A DNA stretch of 64,000 nt from CAYFLR01 sp964343805 (lineage in GTDB: Bacteria > Bdellovibrionota_B > Oligoflexia > CAYFLR01): NCBI GenBank assembly GCA_964343805.1, contig CAYFLR010000015.1, positions 37,191 through 101,190 on the forward strand, read 5' to 3'. Below, piece after piece: positions 10,029 through 19,249 of the stretch. A program made the position numbers and the translations under genes. Position 1 is the stretch's first letter; each line of letters opens with the position of its first letter. The notes beneath the pieces are model-generated. The model saw only the letters and a program-made list of their open reading frames with translations. It was not told the DNA's origin and ran no database searches.

Positions 10029-10044
10029 CTATGTATATACATAG
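10029..10044. promoter_or_regulatory. Perfect 16-bp palindrome CTATGTATATACATAG, candidate operator
   Basis: A fully self-complementary 16-bp site in the gap between the divergently oriented MFS gene (start 9991) and the lipoprotein gene (start 10245). Its place about 40 bp before the MFS start suits a dimeric repressor site of the kind that controls drug-exporter genes. No regulator gene is adjacent. Confidence 0.45.
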
Positions 10045-10244
10045 CAAATGTCATACCAACCCCAATATAACGCAACCCGCTATTATTACTTGTATTTATT
10101 AAAATAAGATAACTAAGACCTTCACAAGCCCCAAAACAGGGTCATTTAAGTCCCCTTTTTTATTTCGAACTAAAGTTTTAAATCAGATTTTCCGAATAGC
10201 TGAACAAACCAGAAAGGTATCATAAACTGACAATAGGTGTACCA

Positions 10245-11963
10245 ATGAAATCAATGCCTTGTAAAATATTAAGTACCATTTTCATCCTATTCTCTTTAGC
10301 TGCATGTACTGGCGGAGGAGATAAGGATGATTCGGATATCAAAACCTGGGATCGAGATATTTTTAACTCTCAGGCAGCTAAACACAATGCCATCGGCTGG
10401 GAAAAGGACAAAGGGGGCCGCTCCTGGACAGTGGAAGATGAGAAAAACTATGATCAATGGGTAAACACAGTTCCCTCAACCCTCTTAAAAGATTGGGATA
10501 TTCCCACCGACTGTGCGGATGCCGCCATGGCTCTGAGGTTTGTTTTTGCCTATATTAATGGTTTGGCTCTCAAGTTTGCTGGGTATAAATCCACTTCATA
10601 TTACAATAAACCCATCACCTTTTTAAGAAAAGCGGTGAGAGATTTTGGAACCATCAATCTTCACCAAATTAGCTATAAAGTAGATATGTGGGATAAAGTT
10701 AATTATGAGGGTGGAAACTTTCTCCTCTATAGAGTGAAAACCACCGGTCACACCACTCAACTGAAGTCGGCCCTCAACCATAAAATCTTCCCTACCTTAG
10801 TGAGTACGGTTCCAGCCCAAGTACGTGACCTCTATGAGGAATACCTCTTTCAAACAGAAGTAAAGAATCATTATTTCCGCCGATTTTATGCCATCACCCG
10901 TACAGAATCAGGATTAAAGTATGATGAAGAAATCAGTTATGAAGCCCATCCCCCTCTCGATGAGAGTAAAGATGACTGGTACGGATGTGTTTCTACTTAT
11001 ATAACTACTGACAAAGCTCCTCTTTGGAATAATATATACAACTACCTCAGCAGCTTAGAAGACCAACCCAACTATGATACTGAAGCCATGGCCAAAGCGG
11101 ATATCAAATGCCCTCATAATATCGCTTGGAAAGCAGATATTTTACAAGACACCACCGAAGATTTGGAACCGCCTCAACACGAGGAACTTTTTGATGCAAT
11201 GATAGAATCTCTCTGTGTAGCTTTGGATAAAAGATCAAAAGCGGTTATTGAAGGTTACGAAGCCTGCTATAACACTGCCGATACGAATACCGACAAATGC
11301 GATTCATCCGCTGCAGGACTTTACTCTACTCCATCCCGTGACTTTCAATTTATGGCCACCTCTTCTCACTTTTTAGGGAGCCTTTCCAGAGTCAATGGAG
11401 GAACCTTTTGGGAATCAACCTGCCCTATTAAACCCTATCCAAGCAACCACCCTCGGGCGGGTGAGACAATTGATGTAAACCTATTTAACAGTGAAAAATC
11501 TTATAGCTTTTGGATTTCTAATTTCATTAGTCAAGTGACAACCGATTTAGAAGGAGATATTGCGGCTTCCGTAGCGGATTCAGATTCGGTATCTAGCCCT
11601 ATTGCTAGTCTAAGTAAAAGATGGGGATGTGCCCCCGATGATGAGGATCTCTTGTGCATACAGAATCGAAGCTTCTTAAGCTACGCTGATTACCTTGAAA
11701 ACTACCCCAATTCCATTGAAAGCTTAGAAGGTTTTACCGTCGGACAAAAGATTAAGATCAATCACTGGAGTATTAAAGTCCACTCCACCAATGAACGTAG
11801 ATGTTATCTAGATCAGGACATTGAAATGGACATCATCGCATTCAACCACAATCCCAAAGCAAAATCTGCCCTGGTTGAGGTACTCAGTGAATCTTCAGAC
11901 AAGGATTTATGCCAAAAAGGGGAGAAAGTCTTAATGCCTCTCGATCATGCCCAAGGCATTTAA
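10245..11963 (+). CDS. Lipoprotein of unknown function
   Basis: A 572-residue protein with a signal peptide ending in the lipobox LAAC (Cys about residue 21), followed by a Gly- and Asp-rich linker, so it should be lipid-anchored. The mature part is soluble, rich in aromatic residues and contains more than ten cysteines, for instance around residues 245 and 340-355, compatible with disulfides in the periplasm or at the surface. I recognise no catalytic motif. It is transcribed alone, with 250 bp free upstream and about 175 bp downstream before the next start. Confidence 0.75.
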   Translation: MKSMPCKILSTIFILFSLAACTGGGDKDDSDIKTWDRDIFNSQAAKHNAIGWEKDKGGRSWTVEDEKNYDQWVNTVPSTLLKDWDIPTDCADAAMALRFVFAYINGLALKFAGYKSTSYYNKPITFLRKAVRDFGTINLHQISYKVDMWDKVNYEGGNFLLYRVKTTGHTTQLKSALNHKIFPTLVSTVPAQVRDLYEEYLFQTEVKNHYFRRFYAITRTESGLKYDEEISYEAHPPLDESKDDWYGCVSTYITTDKAPLWNNIYNYLSSLEDQPNYDTEAMAKADIKCPHNIAWKADILQDTTEDLEPPQHEELFDAMIESLCVALDKRSKAVIEGYEACYNTADTNTDKCDSSAAGLYSTPSRDFQFMATSSHFLGSLSRVNGGTFWESTCPIKPYPSNHPRAGETIDVNLFNSEKSYSFWISNFISQVTTDLEGDIAASVADSDSVSSPIASLSKRWGCAPDDEDLLCIQNRSFLSYADYLENYPNSIESLEGFTVGQKIKINHWSIKVHSTNERRCYLDQDIEMDIIAFNHNPKAKSALVEVLSESSDKDLCQKGEKVLMPLDHAQGI

Positions 11964-12139
11964 AAAAACTCTCTTCAAAACCTAAACAAATTTCTAACAA
12001 TTCAATGCTTGTCAAAGCCTTCCAGTTGCATTAAAGCAGTTAATGGAAAGAAGACGTTATCAGTTAAAACCAAAAACATTTGATCAGGCGAGACAATGAA
12101 GTCCGAAATTTAAACCTAAACCCAGCACAAGGAGTGGCT

Positions 12140-13291
12140 ATGTTTTTCGATCAATTAACTGTCTCAAAAATCGTAGAAATCCGTGATAAATTACTCCAAA
12201 TGGAAAGCCCTTGCCGACTCGAAAGTGGCGATCCCGAGTTTGATATTCCGACCCATGTTAAATCTGCTTTTCATGATGCAGTACAAGATGGCTTCACCCA
12301 TTACACTAACTCGGTAGGAATTCCTGAGCTGCGTGTGGCCATAGCGAAAAAGCTCAAACAGTTTAATAATATCACCGCTGACCCTCGCCATATTAGAGTC
12401 ACCAATGGGGGTATGCATGGTCTTTATTGTACTCAAAGCTCCATTTTGGATGAGGGAGATGAAGTTTTAGTTCCCATGCCTAATTGGATCGGATCAAATA
12501 ACATTATCAAAAGCTGTGGAGGAGTTGTAACTCCTGTCAAAGCTCAGCTTAAAGATGGTTTGTTTAAAATTGATGTGAAGGAATTAGAAGCCAATCTTTC
12601 TCTGAAAACCAAATCCATTTTAATTAACAGCCCCCATAATCCCACGGGCACCATCATAGACCAAAACAACCTGATCGACATCGTACAATTTGCTCACAGA
12701 CACGGTCTTTATATCATCTCTGATGAAGCCTATGAACACTTAACTTATGATGGATATAATCACATCAGCACCGCCAGTATTGTGGAAGCGCTCAATTTAC
12801 CCACAGATAAAATCGTCAGTGTATTCTCTTTTTCTAAAAGCTACGCCATGTCCGGCTTAAGACTGGGTTACATCGTGACTACAAATGAAATGCTTTTAGA
12901 TAAAATGAAAAAAGCAATTTTATATACCTGCAATGGAATCAATTCCATCACTCAAAAGGCAGGAGTAGCAGCTCTCGAAGGCCCTCAAGAGTGTTTAGAA
13001 GATATGAAGAGAAGTTATCAAGAGAAGAGAGACCTTTTACAAGGCACAGTAGAAGATTTAAAAAATTTCTCGTCAGAGGGGTCCACCGGTGGATTTTACC
13101 TCTGGGTCAAAGTAGAGCAGGACTCTGAGAAAATAGCCGACAAACTGATTCAATACGGCGTAGGTTCTATTCCCGGCAAGTACTTTGGTGGAGAAGGAAA
13201 CTATTTACGTTTTTCATATTCATGCCCCAAGGAGCATATCCAAGGCGCATGTAAAATGCTAACACGCCTCGATCAAGAGATGACCCATTAA
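12140..13291 (+). CDS. Pyridoxal-phosphate aminotransferase, class I/II
   Basis: An aspartate-aminotransferase-fold enzyme of 383 residues. The start at 12140 is chosen because AAGGAG lies 5 bases before it; an upstream in-frame start at 12080 has no such site. Motifs in order: NSPHNPTG (about 163-170, substrate and phosphate contacts), SDEAYEHL with the cofactor-binding Asp195, and FSFSKSYAMSGLRLGY with the Schiff-base Lys233 and the phosphate-binding Arg. The family covers aspartate, alanine and aromatic amino acid transamination; the substrate cannot be assigned. The next gene, signal peptidase I, follows by 98 bp and is functionally unrelated. Confidence 0.88.
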   Translation: MFFDQLTVSKIVEIRDKLLQMESPCRLESGDPEFDIPTHVKSAFHDAVQDGFTHYTNSVGIPELRVAIAKKLKQFNNITADPRHIRVTNGGMHGLYCTQSSILDEGDEVLVPMPNWIGSNNIIKSCGGVVTPVKAQLKDGLFKIDVKELEANLSLKTKSILINSPHNPTGTIIDQNNLIDIVQFAHRHGLYIISDEAYEHLTYDGYNHISTASIVEALNLPTDKIVSVFSFSKSYAMSGLRLGYIVTTNEMLLDKMKKAILYTCNGINSITQKAGVAALEGPQECLEDMKRSYQEKRDLLQGTVEDLKNFSSEGSTGGFYLWVKVEQDSEKIADKLIQYGVGSIPGKYFGGEGNYLRFSYSCPKEHIQGACKMLTRLDQEMTH

Positions 13292-13347
13292 TTCCCCCCT
13301 TAACATTAGATTATTCTAATGCCTTATTAATAGTCCTCTAATTGGAT

Positions 13348-13387
13348 GAGGTGTACAACCTCCCTTAGATACATTCTTTGGGAGGTT
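13348..13387 (+). promoter_or_regulatory. Leader with hairpin that can hide the lepB ribosome site
   Basis: AACCTCCC (13357-13364) is perfectly complementary to GGGAGGTT (13380-13387), and the second arm contains the Shine-Dalgarno of the gene starting at 13390. The first arm can instead pair upstream: GAGGT (13348-13352) with ACCTC (13358-13362). These are two mutually exclusive stems, one masking and one freeing the ribosome site. Regulation is inferred from base pairing only. Confidence 0.4.
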
Positions 13388-13389
13388 TC

Positions 13390-14046
13390 ATGTTAGCAAA
13401 CATAATTAGTTATATAAAAAAATCTTGGAAAACAGACTCACTAATCATCTTACTTTTATTCAGTGCCCACTCCTCAATCTTTGGCTCTTACATGGTTCCC
13501 ACCGGCTCCATGAAGCCAACTATTCAAGAGCAAGATCGATTTTGGGTCAATAAATTGGCCTATCGATTTAAGTTGCCCTTCACCAAACACACTCTGGTGA
13601 GCTGGGACCAACCTAAAGTAGGAGAAATCATCGCCTTTAAATACCCGGTAGATGAATCACTCCTTTTCACCAAAAGAGTTATTGGTATCCCAGGGGATAC
13701 CATTCAAATAGTAAATGGAATCCTCTATCGCAATGGGAATCCCCAAACCTTAACACCCATCACCGATAAAAACGGATCTCTCTTCTTTGAAGAACAACTG
13801 CAAACCAAAAGTCACCTGGTGCAATTTACCAAACACCGCGCATCAGCACGTAATTTTGGACCTCTTAAGGTCCCAGATGGTTCTCTGTTTGTTATGGGGG
13901 ATAACAGAGACAATTCTCATGATTCGAGATTCTGGGGATTAGTTCCCATGGAAAATGTAGAAGGTGAGCTAGTTACCAGATGGTTTGCTTTAAATAAATC
14001 CCCCCTCCAATCGTCTGTTCTAAAACGATTGGGTTCTATCGATTAA
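13390..14046 (+). CDS. lepB: Signal peptidase I
   Basis: Membrane-bound serine peptidase that removes Sec signal peptides. The 218-residue protein has one N-terminal membrane segment (about 16-33) and the catalytic Ser40 in YMVPTGSMKPTI. The general base Lys95 lies in LFTKRVIGIPGD, and box E is VMGDNRDNSHDSRFWG. The start at 13390 is preferred over an upstream TTG at 13378 because GGGAGG overlaps the latter and is spaced correctly for ATG 13390. The protein is shorter than the E. coli enzyme and has one rather than two membrane helices, as in many bacteria. It may serve the many exported proteins encoded nearby. Confidence 0.95.
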   Translation: MLANIISYIKKSWKTDSLIILLLFSAHSSIFGSYMVPTGSMKPTIQEQDRFWVNKLAYRFKLPFTKHTLVSWDQPKVGEIIAFKYPVDESLLFTKRVIGIPGDTIQIVNGILYRNGNPQTLTPITDKNGSLFFEEQLQTKSHLVQFTKHRASARNFGPLKVPDGSLFVMGDNRDNSHDSRFWGLVPMENVEGELVTRWFALNKSPLQSSVLKRLGSID

Positions 14047-14235
14047 CCAAAAAGCAAATTGTAAACCCTACCCACTCTCCGCCCTAGGCCCTGGGTGCAA
14101 GCTCAGGGCTTCTCGTCATTCAAATCCAAACAAGTAACCATTTGAATTCACAGGTATATACCAAAATACTATATAGAAAGAAGCTTTCATCCGAAGGGAA
14201 GATTAAACAAACATTTTATTTATATAGAGGTAATC

Positions 14236-15547
14236 ATGCGCCTGATCATCACCGCCATTTTACTAACCATGCTTTTTAGTTGTGACAAATCTGATTCCAA
14301 ATCCAAATCTGTAGGGACCGTGAGTGCAACCAACTCACTGGATCCGCAAAGTGCGGAAGAGAGAGCTCGCCAAAGGGAATTGTTCCCCTTATTCATTGAT
14401 TTTAGTGCCAGCTGGGGAGAAAAGCTCGTTGCAAAAAATGACCAGGTAGAAACAGTTGAACAGCTTTCTTACGTTCAACATTTTGCCAAGGTTAAGGAAG
14501 AGAACGCCGCAGACAGCAGCGCCTCTCATGAATATTTGAGTAGCTTTCTAATCCATGAAGAGAAGAGTTTAACCCAACTGCAAGCTGCGTTAGAAAGTCA
14601 GACCAAAGAAGATTTTATGACCTTAATGCAGACAGACTCTCTTGAAGTGGCAGATTTTATAGGCGTTATTTTAAACAAAGATCACGCCCTAAAAAGCTTT
14701 CATCCCTATGCACTCTATCTCAAGCTCCTCCATCAAAATGAACCCTCAAAAANNNNNNNNNNCGGAAACCTTCGCTGCTTTTCTAGAAGGTATCAGTGAT
14801 CCAACAACTTCCTATAGTGAAATTGAAAGCCAACGAGAAAATTTATTAACTGAGCTAGGCACAAAATTTGATAACGCAGCCTATAGAGAAAGACTGACAA
14901 CAGCCATTGCCGCCAACTTAGAAAAGATAGATTACTTAAAAACCACTATCGGTTTGGATGCTAACAGTGACACACCTCCTTTTAAAAATACTATTTGGTT
15001 TGGAACCTACAAAGAGAAGGCCGAATTAGTTGCCAATATGGACACAAACATGCCAGAAACTTCGGAAATGAATGCCACCGTGATGACCCAAGATGGAGAA
15101 GCAGAGATCACCTTCTGGATAGAGGATGAAAAGGGTAATTATTATTGTAATTATGTTGATCCAGAAGAAAAACACCATAAATGTACTCTCTCTTTCAACT
15201 CGAAAAATCAAATTACCACCATTAAGGTCAATAATGGGAGTGATGGCATGTTTGGTTTTTTCGCTAAAGAAGGCACCACCATTCATGTTTCAAGAGCCCT
15301 CAGTGTCTGTGGAATTAGCTTCTGCAAAGGATGGAACTGGTCTAAGTTCTCAGTATCAGGAGTTGCTGCTCCTGATGTAGCTCAAGAAGTTTCAACCACT
15401 GACTCTGACACTCAGGACAATGGAACATCGAGCTCGTGGGGCATAGGAGGCATGAGAGACACAATAGGTAAAACTAAAGAGCAACTTCGAAAGGCCTGTG
15501 AGGAAAAGGGCGGCATCTGGGCTGAAAGATGCTACTTAAACCCTTAA
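14236..15547 (+). CDS. Lipoprotein of unknown function (contains scaffold gap)
   Basis: One gene interrupted by ten N at 14753-14762; the frame changes across the gap, as expected for an unsized placeholder. GAGG lies 5 bases before ATG 14236. The signal peptide ends in the lipobox LFSC (Cys16), followed by a Ser/Lys linker. The N-terminal half is helical and acidic. The C-terminal half has several Cys residues (two around YYCNYVD and HKC, two in VCGISFCKG), suggesting disulfide-bonded strands, and ends with a small KACEEKGGIWAERC segment that looks like an independent Cys-pair motif. No family is recognised. Confidence 0.7.
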
Positions 15548-15665
15548 TTCACTTTCACGGCACCCCACCTTATCCATCTAATTTTTAGATAAACACCAGC
15601 ATATATCCATATTTTACTTATACTCCAACCTATTCTATAACTTCTTTTGTGAAAAGGAGTTAGCT

Positions 15666-16379
15666 ATGAAAAAAGTAATCATTTTTATTATTTTGTTAAT
15701 TTTACCTGCCACTTTATGGGCTAGATTTGAATCCCCCTTCCCCTCTTCTATAAATGAAATCAGCATTCATAATACCCATGAGATTGATGAAGCCTATAAA
15801 TTGATTCGAGGAATGGCTCCTCATAGCAAAATTAACGAACTTCTCACTTTTGGAATTACTGATGTTTTAATCTTCAAGCATCAGACTCGAAAAGAGGTGG
15901 ATCAAGAGATCAAGAAGCTAAAATTAGCTGGAATTGATACCCAAAATATCCATCACATTCCCTTTCGCTGGAAAAATATAGCTTCTGAGACTCAAGCTTG
16001 CGAACAAACCATTCAGGCTTTAAAAATTATGAAAGAGATTGAGGCTGACAAAGAAGGGCGCAAGCTATTTTTACACTGCACAGTTGGCGAAGATCGAACA
16101 GGTTATCTATCAGGTCTTTGGCGAATGCTCTCTCAAGGGTGGACTCAAGAGATGGCTTTTGAAGAGGAAATGTGTAAACGAGGCTATGCCAGAGGCAACC
16201 CCAACAAACCCTGGTTTGTCGTCAACGCCATTCGCAAAGAACTCACTCCTCTGTTTCAAAAGATGTCATCTTTGATAAAGCAAGAAAAACTCACCTTAGA
16301 AAATCTATCTGACTCTATCTGCAAAGATTTGCCACAGGTTCCCAAAAGAATCCCTTGGTGTCAAAAGCAAACTATCTAG
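15666..16379 (+). CDS. Exported CX5R (dual-specificity/tyrosine type) phosphatase
   Basis: A 237-residue protein with a signal peptide (cleavage near residue 19, ATLWA) and AAGGAG before the start. The phosphatase loop is HCTVGEDRT with nucleophile Cys138 and Arg144, the CX5R signature of cysteine phosphatases. The Asp inside the loop (G-E-D-R-T-G) is seen in phosphoinositide- and inositol-phosphate-type bacterial members as well as in tyrosine phosphatases. Being exported, it likely acts in the periplasm or outside the cell, possibly on host or prey phospho-compounds; this is inference. A second exported CX5R protein is encoded at 50435-51265. Confidence 0.82.
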   Translation: MKKVIIFIILLILPATLWARFESPFPSSINEISIHNTHEIDEAYKLIRGMAPHSKINELLTFGITDVLIFKHQTRKEVDQEIKKLKLAGIDTQNIHHIPFRWKNIASETQACEQTIQALKIMKEIEADKEGRKLFLHCTVGEDRTGYLSGLWRMLSQGWTQEMAFEEEMCKRGYARGNPNKPWFVVNAIRKELTPLFQKMSSLIKQEKLTLENLSDSICKDLPQVPKRIPWCQKQTI

Positions 16380-16470
16380 ATAAAACAAAAATCCTCTATT
16401 GATTTGAGGTTGAAGACCAGACGGGTGTATAATGAGAACATCTGGCAATCAACCACAAAAGGAAATCAAT

Positions 16471-18069
16471 ATGAGAACAATTGCAATATGGATTCTATTA
16501 GTATCCCTTCTCGGGTGTAAACTTCGTCCCACTCATACGACCAAAGAGCATCAACCCTCTTCACCAGCAGATCTACAAGCCATAAATTATCCAGGATTAG
16601 AAGGTCTCAAGCTGGATCTGTGGACCGAAGGTTTCTTCAAAGAATCATCCAGTTCCAGCAAACATTCTCAATCCATCAAGCAGCAAATTTTGAATGCTTA
16701 TCAAAGAAGCAGCAAGGTCAGTGGACTCTATCATAAACTTCTGAAAAATGGTCTCAATCAAAATCTATCCAAGGCTCAAGAGTATAAGGAGCTAGTGGAT
16801 GGTCTTTTTGCTGCGCGCAAGGCTTTTAGGTCAAAATCATACAAAGATATAGAAAAAGTCAGAGGGGCCATTTTGTTAATGCAAGTTTTAGCAGAAGAGA
16901 CACTCTATGCTCTTCACTTGAAATTCCCTAATTACCCCAAAATGTGGAAAACCGTTTATCATCACCGCCTTCCCCAGAAGTCATGCATTGATGAAAAAGG
17001 ACTGACCCGCACCTCTACCTTTTTGGATGTGGTGGTATGCCAGGGAGATATAGTTCTTTCAAAAGGAGGCTCTGGTTCCAGTAGTTTTATTGCCCGCACT
17101 TCAGAATTTCCTGGCAATTTTTCTCATTCAACCGCTGTTTATGTCCAACCTGAGACGAGAGAGGTTCTTTTTCCTGAAGCCTATATAGAAGATGGAGTCA
17201 AACTCCGTCCTGTACAAAAAGATTACGTTGAGCACCAAAAAAAGAAGCTCTCCATCTACCGCTATACCGCAAAAAATAAAGTCAAAGTGATCAACCACGG
17301 GGTCAAAGCGATCGAAAAATATGTAGCTAAAATGGTCACTCAATTAGAAAGCATGGGATTAGGAAAGGCTGACCTTTCGAGCACCCCTTGCTTTGAATAT
17401 GATTTTGGTATGGACGCCATGAGTGCGGACTCCTATTTTTGCAGTGAAATTCCCTTTGCGGCATATCAAACCGTGGGAGTAAAGGATATGGAAAACCCCT
17501 ACCCCACAATGAACTGGAGTCAGATATCAGGAATCCGCAAAGAATTTTACGCCAAGCTCTTAAATATCCGAACCGATCGCTTTCCTGCACCTTCCGATAT
17601 CGACCTTCACCCCTACTACGATATCGTGGCATTCATGATCGATATTTCAAAATTACAGGAAGATCGTGTGGACGTAGCCATGGTGGATGTATTAATGCAG
17701 CTGATGCAACAGCACAGCCATCTTGTTGAGCCCCTCCTCAGCAAAATGGATCAACTAGGAAACACACCTATTACTGAAAATCAAATCAACTATTTCACCA
17801 CAGTTTTAGGTCTGCCCAAGGAAAAGGTCGAAGCTATCAAAGGCAAGATCCCTGCTAATATAAATCTGAAACAGCTTCTTTTCTTTGGCTATCTCAACCA
17901 AAAACTAACTCCTAATATTCGTAAGGCACTCCATCAAATAGAGAGGCATCAAATAAGTAATCTGAAAAGACCCATGGGATTACTCGAACTTCGAGTTGCA
18001 GTACTAAAAGTAATAAAACCAGCTTTAGAGCAGCTCATGAATAAATTTAATCAGATTCCATTAAGGTAG
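16471..18069 (+). CDS. Lipoprotein with YiiX-like permuted papain (NlpC/P60-related) domain
   Basis: The start at 16471 is favoured by AAAGGAA upstream and gives a proper signal peptide with lipobox LLGC (Cys16). The central domain (about 185-340) begins CQGDIVLSKGG, carries His219 in FSHSTAVY and Cys324 in SYFCSEIPF. In permuted papain-fold proteins the His comes before the Cys in sequence, and the D-I-V-L entry strand is also typical. Such proteins cleave amide or ester bonds, for example in peptidoglycan peptides or lipids. The last 190 residues are helical and unassigned. Total 532 residues. It probably acts at a membrane face of the envelope. Confidence 0.72.
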   Translation: MRTIAIWILLVSLLGCKLRPTHTTKEHQPSSPADLQAINYPGLEGLKLDLWTEGFFKESSSSSKHSQSIKQQILNAYQRSSKVSGLYHKLLKNGLNQNLSKAQEYKELVDGLFAARKAFRSKSYKDIEKVRGAILLMQVLAEETLYALHLKFPNYPKMWKTVYHHRLPQKSCIDEKGLTRTSTFLDVVVCQGDIVLSKGGSGSSSFIARTSEFPGNFSHSTAVYVQPETREVLFPEAYIEDGVKLRPVQKDYVEHQKKKLSIYRYTAKNKVKVINHGVKAIEKYVAKMVTQLESMGLGKADLSSTPCFEYDFGMDAMSADSYFCSEIPFAAYQTVGVKDMENPYPTMNWSQISGIRKEFYAKLLNIRTDRFPAPSDIDLHPYYDIVAFMIDISKLQEDRVDVAMVDVLMQLMQQHSHLVEPLLSKMDQLGNTPITENQINYFTTVLGLPKEKVEAIKGKIPANINLKQLLFFGYLNQKLTPNIRKALHQIERHQISNLKRPMGLLELRVAVLKVIKPALEQLMNKFNQIPLR

Positions 18070-18079
18070 GGGATAGTTT

Positions 18080-18113
18080 TTAAAAAGGGGAATGATTCAC
18101 CATCATCCCCCTT
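18080..18113 (-). terminator. Rho-independent terminator after the CHAD gene
   Basis: Arms 18085-18096 and 18102-18113 pair over 12 positions with one mismatch around a 5-nt loop. Read on the minus strand, the hairpin is followed by TTTTTA. It lies 11 bases past the stop of the minus-strand gene at 18125, and may also slow the convergent gene ending at 18069. Confidence 0.7.
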
Positions 18114-18124
18114 GAAACGGTATT

Positions 18125-19180
18125 TTAAAGGGCGAGCGAGCTTTGAAACTTTTTCAAGAAAGTAGGAATATCTCGATGTTCTTGCCATTTCTTAAGTTGA
18201 ACAAATTGATGATCAATTTCCTCTTCTAAGAACTTCATGATTTTAGTCTTCTTTCCTCTTTTTTCAAGCCAATGGTAACGAGTGATCAGGTCATTAATGT
18301 CCCCATACTCATTGGTGATTTTTTTCATATCTTTTCTTAATTTGCGGGATTGCTCTTTATCAGCAATGATTTCAGGAAAGTAGTTTGCAATCTTTAAGAC
18401 AAAGCGAACTCTTTTACGAAAATCATGGAATTTCTCCTGCTCTTCTTCATCTCGCAATTCTTTGATAGCTGCAGCACCACCATAAACATGAATCGACTTA
18501 TCTAAGAGAGTCTTAACTAAGTTAGCTAGAATTTTTAAGCCCTTTTCATTGGTATTCGGCCCTTGCTTCATGTTTTTCCAACAAAATTTGGATAGTTTTT
18601 TACGATTCCGCTTCTCTGCATGAAGAGCAGTAGGGTTGGAAAGGTAGTACTTATAGAGCATATAGTTTTCGGGAAGTAGGAATCTGGACTTCCATAAAAG
18701 AACTTTATCACGGTACTTTTTAGTTTCAGCTTCATCATATTTGGCGGCATCTTTTTTAACACCTTGAATATCATACAGATCCTTAAAGTTTCCTATATGA
18801 GCATAGCCTTTATCAAGATTCTTTCTTAGCTTACGCCACACATCCCACTGATAGTCATAGTTAAAAGAGTATACAAAGATATCTAAGAAATCTCTAACCA
18901 TCACCACTTGTTTACGTAGCTTTTTTGCTTGATGAGGAAGAGTTTTATCATCAAACTTCTTAAGCTTTTCGATCATAGAATCTAACAATTGAGGTAAATA
19001 GACCTTAGACATTTCAAGATAGGAAACATCTTGTAAGTTGGCAATTTCAGGTCTTGGTAAAGGTGGCTTCTTGGCTTTTTTGGCTTTCTTAGCTTTCTTG
19101 GCTGGTTCTGCAATTACAAAGCTGCTATTTAACCCTAAAAAAAGAACCATCACACCTAAAATAACACTAATCTTTCTCAC
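18125..19180 (-). CDS. Exported CHAD-like domain protein
   Basis: A 351-residue protein with a signal peptide (cleavage near IAEP) followed by a run of Lys/Ala triplets (residues about 27-40), then an all-helical, strongly basic domain. Two internal repeats show the CHAD pattern: HQAKKLRKQVVMVRDFL with a later GNFKDL, and HDFRKRVRFVL with YGDINDL. CHAD domains use such conserved His, Lys and Arg to bind polyanions, chiefly polyphosphate. They are usually cytoplasmic or granule-bound, so a Sec signal is unusual. It lies 69 bp downstream of the minus-strand peptidase gene, and a terminator follows its stop. Confidence 0.68.
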   Translation of the reverse strand: MRKISVILGVMVLFLGLNSSFVIAEPAKKAKKAKKAKKPPLPRPEIANLQDVSYLEMSKVYLPQLLDSMIEKLKKFDDKTLPHQAKKLRKQVVMVRDFLDIFVYSFNYDYQWDVWRKLRKNLDKGYAHIGNFKDLYDIQGVKKDAAKYDEAETKKYRDKVLLWKSRFLLPENYMLYKYYLSNPTALHAEKRNRKKLSKFCWKNMKQGPNTNEKGLKILANLVKTLLDKSIHVYGGAAAIKELRDEEEQEKFHDFRKRVRFVLKIANYFPEIIADKEQSRKLRKDMKKITNEYGDINDLITRYHWLEKRGKKTKIMKFLEEEIDHQFVQLKKWQEHRDIPTFLKKFQSSLAL

Positions 19181-19249
19181 TTTACTCCCCTTTCGATTTG
19201 TTTATAAAAAACAGTTGATTTTACAGGCAACTATTATTCCCTGCAATTG

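Noticed and set aside
12191..12436. Minus-strand frame opposite the aminotransferase, and similar antisense frames elsewhere
   Set aside because: They lie entirely within conserved genes on the other strand and have no ribosome site or recognisable motif.
14088..14111. Terminator after lepB (GCCCTG...CAGGGC)
   Set aside because: The stem is only six pairs with a ten-base loop and no T-run follows.
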